Source of the DNA: JAEUIZ01 sp046155605
Lineage (GTDB): Bacteria > Planctomycetota > Phycisphaerae > Phycisphaerales > UBA1924
Direction: 5' to 3'
Length of the DNA: 64,000 bases
NCBI GenBank assembly: GCA_046155605.1
Contig: JBJXFQ010000055.1
Location: 1-64,000, forward strand
How positions within the stretch are numbered: the first letter of the stretch is position 1; the number at the start of each line of letters is the position of its first letter. Positions 54,473 through 62,700 of the stretch are shown here, piece by piece. The position numbers and the translations under genes were made by a program. Under the pieces are notes generated by a model. The model did not search any database and was not told the origin of the DNA. It was given only the letters and a program-made list of their open reading frames with translations.

Positions 54473-55347
54473 GCCTTCGACGACTCACCAACTTCGGCTG
54501 GACTCGTACGCACGCCTTGGGCGCGCTGGCGATGGCGTGCGTGGGTATCTATGCGACGTGGGGCGCATGGAAGGACATCTACGACATCGCCTGGAACGAC
54601 GCGGAATCCAGCCACATTTTCCTGGTGCCGATCGTGGCGGCCTGGATGTTCTGGGTTCGGCGCGCGCGGCTGCGGTTCTGCCCGCCGACGGGAACGGTGA
54701 TCGGCCCGCTGCTGGTGGCGGTGGGCTGGCTGGTGTCGGTGTACGGGTTCAACGCGATGATCCAGGCGCTGCACCACGTCGGTGCGGTGATGGTGGTGCT
54801 GGGGTGCGTGCTCTCGGTGCTGGGCAAGAACGTTCTCTTCCGGTTCTTCCCGGCGTTTGCGGTGCTGGTGTTCCTGGTGCCGGTGCCTGGGCGTGTTCGG
54901 CTGGCCTTGGCCGGGCCGCTGCAGAACGCGGCGGCTGGGGCGACACAGGCGATCTTTGAGACGATGGGCATCGCGGTGGAGCGCTCGGGCAACTTGCTGA
55001 CGATCAACGGGGTCGATGTGGCGGTGGCCGAGGCGTGCAACGGGATGCGAATGGTGTTTGCGTTGGTGCTGGTGTCGTACGCGTTCGCGTTCAGCATGCC
55101 GCTGCGCAACTGGGTGCGGTTGGTGGTGCTTCTGGCGAGTCCGCTCTCGGCGCTCATGTGCAATGTGATCCGGCTGATCCCGACGGTGTGGCTGTATGGA
55201 AACGCGAGCAAGGAGACGGCGGACACGTTCCATGACTACTCGGGCTGGGTGATGCTGCCGATCGCCTTCATGCTGCTTCTTGGCGTCATCCGCACGTTGC
55301 GATGGGCCTTGGTTCCGGTGGCGAGGTACAACCTGGCGTATCAGTGA
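54469..55347 (+). CDS. Exosortase (transmembrane Cys transpeptidase-like, EpsH family)
   Basis: 292 residues from GTG 54469. About eight membrane spans. The three catalytic residues lie in their motifs: Cys190 in VAEACNGMRM, Arg235 in NVIRLIP and His255 in FHDYSGW. EAxNGxRM-type wording, together with the 'FFPAFAVLVFLVPVPG' segment before it, is standard for the family. Exosortases cut and re-attach proteins bearing PEP-CTERM-like tails, in genomes that also make exopolysaccharide. An EpsI gene follows, 28 bp downstream. No protein in this window ends in a recognisable PEP-CTERM-like tail. The exact subtype (XrtA, XrtU, etc.) cannot be assigned by eye. Confidence 0.92.
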   Translation: MSLRRLTNFGWTRTHALGALAMACVGIYATWGAWKDIYDIAWNDAESSHIFLVPIVAAWMFWVRRARLRFCPPTGTVIGPLLVAVGWLVSVYGFNAMIQALHHVGAVMVVLGCVLSVLGKNVLFRFFPAFAVLVFLVPVPGRVRLALAGPLQNAAAGATQAIFETMGIAVERSGNLLTINGVDVAVAEACNGMRMVFALVLVSYAFAFSMPLRNWVRLVVLLASPLSALMCNVIRLIPTVWLYGNASKETADTFHDYSGWVMLPIAFMLLLGVIRTLRWALVPVARYNLAYQ

Positions 55348-55375
55348 TGCACGCCCTTTCGAGCAAGAGCAACTC

Positions 55376-56065
55376 ATGAGACCGTTTCTGACCAACTCGC
55401 TCGCTCCGATCGCGGCCCTGGCCCTGGCCATGGGGCTGTGGTTGCACATGCGGGCCTATGGCGCGGAAGACTCGCGCGACGACTTCCACGCGGCGGTGGC
55501 GGCGGCGGTGAAGGCGATCCCCGACCAGTTCGACGACTGGGTGGGCTCGGACCAGAGGCTCCCCGAGGCGGCGATCAAGTTGCTGCGACCGAACGCGCTC
55601 TTCGCACGCGGGTATGTCAACGTCGCCACAAGGCGCTCAGCCTCGGTAGTGCTGGTGCATTGCCGAGACGTGCGGGACATGACGGGGCACTATCCGCCCA
55701 ACTGCTACCCGGCGAACGGTTGGACGGTGGCCGCGCCGGTGCGGGAGCGCGAATGGACACTGTGGGGGCGACAGGTGCCGATCGCGGAGTACCGGTTCGC
55801 ACGGACGGATTCGACGCAGACGCGGAGCGCGGTGGTGTACGACTTTTTCGTGCTGCCGACGGCGGGCGTTCTGACCGGGATGGAGAGGGTGTACAAGGCG
55901 ACGGGTGATCACCGGGCGCGACCGTATGGCGCGGCGCAGGTGCAGGTCCTGGTTGATGATTCGATTCCGGAGCCGGAGCGGGAGGAGATCGTGCGCGACT
56001 TGCTGGAGCATCTGGGCGAGGTGGTGAAGGTGCTGGAGAGTCCGCAACGGGGAGGAGCGTCATGA
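55376..56065 (+). CDS. epsI: Exosortase-associated EpsI family protein
   Basis: 229 residues from ATG 55376; the in-frame reading from 55280 would overlap the exosortase gene. A single N-terminal hydrophobic helix (IAALALAMGLWLHM) anchors the rest in the periplasm. The domain carries IPDQFDDWVGSDQRLP near the start, and VVLVHCRDVRDMTGHYPPNCYPANGW, the H-x-P-x-x-C-Y-P/GW signature of EpsI, then VYDFFVLPTAG. EpsI is a partner of exosortase in polysaccharide loci; its reaction is not established. Coupled to the next gene by ATGA. Confidence 0.85.
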   Translation: MRPFLTNSLAPIAALALAMGLWLHMRAYGAEDSRDDFHAAVAAAVKAIPDQFDDWVGSDQRLPEAAIKLLRPNALFARGYVNVATRRSASVVLVHCRDVRDMTGHYPPNCYPANGWTVAAPVREREWTLWGRQVPIAEYRFARTDSTQTRSAVVYDFFVLPTAGVLTGMERVYKATGDHRARPYGAAQVQVLVDDSIPEPEREEIVRDLLEHLGEVVKVLESPQRGGAS

Positions 56066-58398
56066 ACGAGGCGCGACGGCGACAGAATCAATCTCCGCAC
56101 GCGGCGGCGCAGGCGGAGCCGGATTTCACGCGGGCAGGCGGTGGCACAGGGCATGACGGCCACGACACCTCGCCGCTGGTGGTCCTGATGAAACTGCACC
56201 GACTGCTGCGCGGGCGCTATCCGCTGGCGATCGGGCTGGCGGTGCTCGGCGCGGCGGCGGGAGCGGTGGGCGGGTATATGTCGGCGACGCCCAAGTTCCA
56301 GAGCGTGGGAGCGATCCGGATCCAGCCGGTGATGCCCAAGACGCTGTACGAGTCGGAGGTGACGGGTGTGCCGCCGATGTTTCCGAGTTACGTACGGACG
56401 CAGGCGAACCTGCTGCAGGAGCCGCGTGTGATCGATCGGGCGATGCTCTCGCCGGAGTGGAAGAGCGTGGGGCGCGGGTACAGCCCAGAGGCGAAAGAGG
56501 AGTTTCGGCAGTCGCTGCAGGTAGGCGTCGATCGCGAAGAGCAGGAATGGATCAGGATTCGGTTCACGGACGTTGAGCCCAAGGCGGCGCAGATCGCGGT
56601 GGAGCGGGTGATCGATGCGTACAAGGAGATCCACGGGAAGGATCAGAACATCATCGACCCCGAGTTGATGCCGCGGCTCGAGAGCGACCGGCGGAGGCTG
56701 CTGACGGACCTTGCAGAGTACCAGCGGCGGATCCGGGCGCTGACGCAGGAGGCCGAGGTGCCGGACGTGGTAAAGGAGCACGCGGCAAAGATCGAGCGGT
56801 TGCAATCACTCAACGACGACCTCGAGCAGTTAGAGATGCGGATCAAGCAGATGGAACTGCAACTCGCGCAGAAGGCCAAAGCGGACCCGGAGAAGGCCGC
56901 CAGCGAGCCGGAGGACTGGGAAGCGTCGCTGACAGAGATCGCCAAGGCGGACGAGGCGATCCAGAAGATGGTGGATGATCGAGACGCGATTCGGCTGAGG
57001 CTGGACCGGCTTCTCTCGGACGGCTACACGGAGAAGGCGCGGGTGGTGGTGACGACACGCTCGATGCTGGCGAACATGGAAGAGCGGCTGAAAGTGCGGA
57101 CGAAGGAGTGGCTGGCCGAGCACAACGGGATCTTGCCTGCTGGTGACGGCTCGACGCCCACGACGGCGACCCCCGAGGCGCTCGAGAACCTGAAAGCGAA
57201 CGTGTCGGTGTTGCGAGGATGGCGTGACAGCATCAAGGAAACAGCGTTCCGGCTCGGCGAGAAGCGCGACCAGATCGCGGCGCTGCAGGACGAGATGCGC
57301 AAAACGCAGGAAGAAATCGATCGCGTCGATACGCGGCTGCGGCAACTGGGAACGGAGATCAGGCCTGCGGAGGCCGGCGGCCTGCCCGGGCGGATCCGAA
57401 TCGTGAGCGTAGGCGAGGTGCCGTTCAAGCCGTCGTCGGACCCGAGGCGGAAGTTGGCGATCTCGGGGTTTATTCTGGGCGCGGGCATCCCGATCGGGCT
57501 GATGATGCTCTGGGGGCTCCTCGATCGGCGGTATCGGTATTCGGACGACACGACGGCCGGCGCGAAGCACCCGACGCTGCTGGGTATTCTGCCGTACCTG
57601 CCCGAGCGGATGAACGATCCGGAGCAGGCGGGGATCGCGGCCCACTGCGTGCATCAGATCCGCGCCATGCTGCAGATCGGCGCGCACCTGGCGGGGCGGA
57701 AGGTCTTTGCCGTGACAAGCCCGACGGCGGGCGATGGCAAGACGAGCCTCTCGCTCTCGCTGGGGCTCTCGTTCGCGGCGTCGGGGGCCAAGACATGCCT
57801 GATCGACTTTGACATGATCGGCGGCGGGTTGACGTCGGCGATGCAGGCCAAGACCGATGAGGGGCTGATGGACGCGGTGATGCGCGGGCAACTCAACGGG
57901 CACATCCGGGAGTCGGGGTTTCCGAAACTGTGGATGGTGCCGATCGGACGGGACGACGCGAGGGACGTGAGCGCGCTCTCGCCGACGATGGTCCGACGGA
58001 TCATCGAGCAGGCGAAGGAGAAGTTTGACATCGTCGTGATCGACACCGGCCCGATCCTGGGGAGCCTGGAGGCGTCGCTGGTATGCGCGTCGGCGGACGG
58101 GACGATCGTGGCGCTGGGGCGCGGGCAGCAGCGCGGGCAGGTGGATCGTGCGATGGAGGTCTTGCAGAGCATCGGGGCGCATTGCCTGGGCGTGGTGTTC
58201 AATCGGGCGGACCCCAGGGATTTCCGCCGCGCGGTGAGCAGCGCGTCGGTGCGGTCGAGGCCCGTGGCGGCAACCGAGGAGCGGCAGTTGCTGCTCCCGG
58301 CGATGGGACCGATGGCGCGGACGGTGGCGTCGCACATGCGACCAGAGACCCCGGCAACTGACGGGAGCGCGAATGCGAGCGACGACAACAAGCCCTGA
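56062..58398 (+). CDS. Wzz-type chain-length determinant fused to BY-kinase-like ATPase
   Basis: 778 residues. N-terminal Wzz domain with a first span (RYPLAIGLAVLGAAAGAVGGYM, about 53-75) and a long coiled-coil periplasmic part. A second span follows at about 467-489 (LAISGFILGAGIPIGLMML). The cytoplasmic P-loop domain comes next: VTSPTAGDGKTSLSLSL with Lys560, the Walker A' CLIDFDM with D582 and D584, and FDIVVIDTGPI as Walker B. This is the one-piece arrangement of CapB/CpsC-D and of exosortase-locus tyrosine kinases. The tail (LLLPAMGPMARTVASHM...) has no Tyr cluster, so classic autophosphorylation may not occur. Probably sets polymer length and couples polymerisation to export. Overlaps the next gene by 26 bp. 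Confidence 0.86.
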   Translation: MNEARRRQNQSPHAAAQAEPDFTRAGGGTGHDGHDTSPLVVLMKLHRLLRGRYPLAIGLAVLGAAAGAVGGYMSATPKFQSVGAIRIQPVMPKTLYESEVTGVPPMFPSYVRTQANLLQEPRVIDRAMLSPEWKSVGRGYSPEAKEEFRQSLQVGVDREEQEWIRIRFTDVEPKAAQIAVERVIDAYKEIHGKDQNIIDPELMPRLESDRRRLLTDLAEYQRRIRALTQEAEVPDVVKEHAAKIERLQSLNDDLEQLEMRIKQMELQLAQKAKADPEKAASEPEDWEASLTEIAKADEAIQKMVDDRDAIRLRLDRLLSDGYTEKARVVVTTRSMLANMEERLKVRTKEWLAEHNGILPAGDGSTPTTATPEALENLKANVSVLRGWRDSIKETAFRLGEKRDQIAALQDEMRKTQEEIDRVDTRLRQLGTEIRPAEAGGLPGRIRIVSVGEVPFKPSSDPRRKLAISGFILGAGIPIGLMMLWGLLDRRYRYSDDTTAGAKHPTLLGILPYLPERMNDPEQAGIAAHCVHQIRAMLQIGAHLAGRKVFAVTSPTAGDGKTSLSLSLGLSFAASGAKTCLIDFDMIGGGLTSAMQAKTDEGLMDAVMRGQLNGHIRESGFPKLWMVPIGRDDARDVSALSPTMVRRIIEQAKEKFDIVVIDTGPILGSLEASLVCASADGTIVALGRGQQRGQVDRAMEVLQSIGAHCLGVVFNRADPRDFRRAVSSASVRSRPVAATEERQLLLPAMGPMARTVASHMRPETPATDGSANASDDNKP

Positions 58399-59797
58399 GA
58401 GCGCGAGGCCGACGGTCTGGGGGATGGACCCGGTGCAGTTGCACTCGCGGTTCTGGGCGTCGCGCGGGATCCAGGTGGTGCGGCTTGGCGAGCCGTCGGA
58501 ACTCGTCCGGCACGCGGAACTCTACCTGCTGACCGATCCGCGGACGCTGACGCTGTTCCGGCTCGCGCCGGTGGTCGAGCAACTGAGTTGGCTCGGCTCG
58601 GAACTCCTGCAACTGCGATTGCGCGATCAGCGCGACCGCGGGTATCGCGAGTTGGTCCGCACCGGCGTGGACGGGCGGTTCGAGCGGTTCCAGCGCGACT
58701 ACGGCGGCTCGGACATGCGGCTGGCGCGCGTGGCGCTCACGCCCGAGCGCGGGCTGGCGTCGGTCTGGCAATCGGCACCGGACCCGAGAACCGGATGGCG
58801 GAAACTGCGCGAGGCCGTCGGACGATCGGATCGCTGGACGATGTCGGTCGAGGGGCACGTCTACGACCGGCAGGCGGACGCGGAGGTGGCGGCGTTTGTG
58901 CATGATCTCGTGAGCACCTGGGATCGACCCGACGCGACGACGACGAACATCCGGCCGGCGGTGCCGCGGGTGTGGACGTTCGGCGAGGGCAAGGTCCCGG
59001 CGACGGCGCGGTGCTCGGGACCGATCTGGATCGGGGCGGGGCGGACGCTGCCGGAGGGCGCCATCGCGGTCGGGCCGAGCGTGCTGTGGGACGATCCGGC
59101 GTCGCGCCCGGTGCCCGAGGACGTGCGCTGGCTGGACCTTGAGCCGTCGGATCCCTTGAAGTTGCCGGTGCGTGCAGCGCAGCGGACGCAAGCGGGCGAG
59201 GCGGTGAAACGGGTGTTTGACATCGTGTTTGCGCTGGCGGCGCTGGCGATCACGCTCCCGCTCTATCCGCTGATCGCGCTGGCGATCCTGATCGAGGATC
59301 CGGGGCCGATTTTCTTCGTGCATGAGCGGGAGACCAAGGGCGGCAAGACATTCGGCTGCATCAAGTTCCGATCGATGAGGAAGGACGCGGAGCGGATCAA
59401 ACGCGAACTGATGACGCAGAACAAAGCGGACGGGCCGCAGTTCTACATCCCCAACGATCCGCGGCTGACGCGGGTGGGGCGGTTTCTGCGCAAACTGCAA
59501 CTCGACGAGATCCCGCAGTTCCTGAACGTGCTGCGGGGCTCGATGTCGGTGGTCGGTCCGAGGCCGAGCCCTTTTTCGGAGAACCAGTTCTGCCCGCCGT
59601 GGCGTGAGGCTCGGCTGAGCGTTCGTCCCGGGGTGACGGGGTTGTGGCAGGTGAAGCGGACGCGGACAACGGGAGTGGATTTCCAGGAGTGGATCCGGTA
59701 CGACATCGAGTACGTCGAGACGGCGTCGTTCTGGCTCGACCTGTACATTATCTGGCGGACCCTGATGCTGTTGGTCCGTGGAGTCACACGATCATGA
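58373..59797 (+). CDS. Polyprenyl-phosphate sugar-1-phosphate transferase (bacterial sugar transferase), initiating enzyme
   Basis: 474 residues. The C-terminal 200 residues (from about 275) match PF02397: KRVFDIVFALAALAITLPLYPLIAL (membrane hairpin), DPGPIFFVHERETKGGKTF, CIKFRSMRKDAE, LQLDEIPQFLNVLRGSMSVVGPRPS and PGVTGLWQV. It puts the first sugar phosphate on undecaprenyl phosphate. The N-terminal 270 residues are not the four-helix domain of WbaP or WcaJ but a hydrophilic domain without recognised motifs. ATG 58373 overlaps the upstream gene by 26 bp and has GGGAG before it; ATG 58424 is an alternative. Stop overlaps the next start (ATGA). Confidence 0.9.
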   Translation: MRATTTSPESARPTVWGMDPVQLHSRFWASRGIQVVRLGEPSELVRHAELYLLTDPRTLTLFRLAPVVEQLSWLGSELLQLRLRDQRDRGYRELVRTGVDGRFERFQRDYGGSDMRLARVALTPERGLASVWQSAPDPRTGWRKLREAVGRSDRWTMSVEGHVYDRQADAEVAAFVHDLVSTWDRPDATTTNIRPAVPRVWTFGEGKVPATARCSGPIWIGAGRTLPEGAIAVGPSVLWDDPASRPVPEDVRWLDLEPSDPLKLPVRAAQRTQAGEAVKRVFDIVFALAALAITLPLYPLIALAILIEDPGPIFFVHERETKGGKTFGCIKFRSMRKDAERIKRELMTQNKADGPQFYIPNDPRLTRVGRFLRKLQLDEIPQFLNVLRGSMSVVGPRPSPFSENQFCPPWREARLSVRPGVTGLWQVKRTRTTGVDFQEWIRYDIEYVETASFWLDLYIIWRTLMLLVRGVTRS

Positions 59798-62700
59798 GCC
59801 TGAAGCCCAAGACGGTTCGACGGCTGTTGCTGGTTGGCGCGGTGGCGGTGTTGCTGATCGGGTCGGTGTTCGCGCTCTTTGTGGTGCGGCATTGGCAGGC
59901 CGGAAGGCTGACGGAGCGGCATCGCCAGCAGGGCCTGGCGGCGGTGCAGCGGCAGGACTGGGTCACGGGCCTCTCGGAGTGCGGGAGTTACCTGAACCGG
60001 ACGCGAGGGAAGCAGCGCGACCCGGAGGTGCTGCTGGCCTATGCCGATGCGCGGCTGAACATCCAGGAACCCACGGGCAAGCACACGATCGAAGCGATCC
60101 CGTTCCTGCGGCAGTATCTGGAGGCCAAGCCGGAGGATCGGGAGACGGCGCTGCGGCTGCTGAAGTTGTACATGGACGCCGGCTATTTCCCCGAGGCACG
60201 CGACGCGTCGTCGCGGCTTCGACCGATCGATCTGCGCGACGCGACGAAGAAAGACATCGAGGTGCTCGAGATCGAGGCGATGGCGCTGCTGGGCGCGAAG
60301 GACGCATCGGATCGGCTCAAGCAGGTGCTGGCTCGGCTGGCGGACCTCGATCCGCTCAATGTGCCCGCGGGGCTCGTGCGGATCGACATGATGAATCAGG
60401 CGGGCTCGACGACGGAGGCACGGACCTACGCCGACAAGTTGCTCGCGGACCATCCCGGCGCGCCCCCGGCGCTGCTGCTGGCGGGTCTGGCGCGGCGGGC
60501 GCGTCCGACGGTCGAGGGATTGCTCGAAGCGGGCAGACTGCTGGGCGAGGCCGCGGGGCTGGACGCGACGGGCAAGCGAGTGCGGCCACCGGCGTACTCG
60601 GACGTGCAGTTTGCGCGCCGGCTGGTGGCGGCGATGGATGCGGTGGGTGCCGGCGACTTCGCGCTCGAAGTGCTGCGCGACGGCGCGGAGCGGTGGAAGG
60701 AGATCGACTTCCGCCGGTTGTATGTCCGACGGCTGTGGCAGGATGGACGGATCGGGGACGTGGCGGAGGCGACGACAGACGTAAGCGTGGACGATCCGAA
60801 GGCCGACGCCGAGTTGCTGGGGCTTCGCGGGATGGCGCTGATGTCAACAGGCCAGCGCGAGGCGGGTCTGAAAATCGCGGGTGAACTGGCGAAGCGTCGC
60901 GGGGATTTCCGCGCGGCCTCGTGGGCGGTCGTGCTCCCTCTCGCGGACCCGCAGACGGGCGTGAAGGCCTCTGACGCGGCGGAGACGCTGAAGAAGGCGG
61001 CGAAGGAGAATCCGTTCGAGCCGCTGATCCCGATGCTGCGCGGCGAGGCCCTGGCGTCGATGGGGCTCAAGGACGAGGCCCGCGCGTCGTGGGCGACCGT
61101 GACGCAAGTGCCCTCGGCGGCAGGCTGGGTGGTGCCACGGATGCGGATCGCGGAATCGCTGCTGGCGGACGATCGAGCGGCGGAGGCGGCCGACATGGCG
61201 ACCGAGGCGCTCTTCATGGCGCCGAATCGGTTGGCGGTCAACGTCCTGTGGCTCCAAGCACAGGCGGCGCGAATGATCAAATCGCCCGATGGCGGCTTTC
61301 CGCCGGCGGAGATTCTGAAGCGGCTCGATGTCGTGGAGCCGGAGATCGATCCTTCGAACCCCGACCCGAACTTCAAGAGGATGCGGCACTCGCTCGTGCC
61401 GGTCCGGGTGTTGCTGCTCTCGCGGACGGGCAAGCCCGACGAGGCGAAGTCGCTGGCGATGGCGGCGCTGGAAGCAGCCGACCCGCTCGACGAGGACACG
61501 ATCCGCAGACTGGCAGCGGTGAGCCGGAGCGAGCGGCTGGGGCTCGAGGACATCGCGCTGAAGAAGGCCGAAGAGGTCTACGGCAAAACGGCGACGATCG
61601 AGTACACGCGGGCGTGCCAGTTGGCGGACGCTGGGCGGCCCGAAGAGGGGCTGGTGCAGATTCGCAATGCCGTGGCGGCCAAGCCTGGCGACTCGTCGAT
61701 GCGTCTGGCCGAGGCGAGATATCTGGAACGGATCGGGCACCGCGACGCGGGATCGGCGTGGCGCGCGCTGGGCGAGGCCTTCCCCGACGATCTTTTCGTG
61801 CAGCGAACCGTGCTCGAATCGGTGGCGGCGACGGAAGATCGCGCGTTCATCGATCGCACGGCCGCTCGCTACCAGAAGGCCCAGGGCCAAGAGCAGCCGA
61901 CCGAGGACGCGACGATCCGACTGGCGAAATCTCGCGCGCTGATCCGAAAGGGAACGACCAAGGCCGACCGCGATCGGGCGGTGGCGATGCTGGCGGCGCT
62001 GGTGGGCGAGCAGCCGAACATGGTGGAGCCGAAACTGACGCTGGCGTCGGCGCTGTCGATGAGCGACGCGGGCAAGGACATCAGGCCGGACTATCCGCGC
62101 GCGATCACGCAACTGACGGACGCGCTGAATCTGGAGCCGCGCTCGCCGGTCATCTCGCTGGAACTGGCGCGGGTGTATCAACTCACGGGGAATCTTGGGG
62201 CGGCACGCGAAGCACTCGTGCGCGTGGCGTCGGACAAGACGCTGGACATCGGATCGCGACAGGTGGCGTCGGGGATGCTGCTGTCGCAGGGCGATCCGAT
62301 GCCGGTGGCGGTCCCGACGCTGGCGGAGATCGTGGAGCAAGTGGGCGATCGCGCGCCGGCAGGGCTGCTGGTGATGCTGGGCGAGGCGTATCACCAACTT
62401 CGCCAGGACGACAAGGCCGAGGCGATGTTTGCGAGGCTGGTCGATCGGGCCGACGATTCGGAGGCGATCTATCGCACGGCGTCGTTCTTCCAGAAGCGAA
62501 AGGACGAGGCACGGACAAAGGCGTCGCTGGCGCGGCTCGACGCGGCGAAACTCGCGCCGGGCGAGAAGGACGTGGTGCTGGGACGGCTCGCCGATGATCG
62601 CGGGGACGTGAACGAGGCGGTAGCGCGATTCACCGCGGCGACGGAGCAGGCGGCGGGCGACCCGGTGCCGTGGCGGCAACTGGCGACGTTCCAACTCAAG

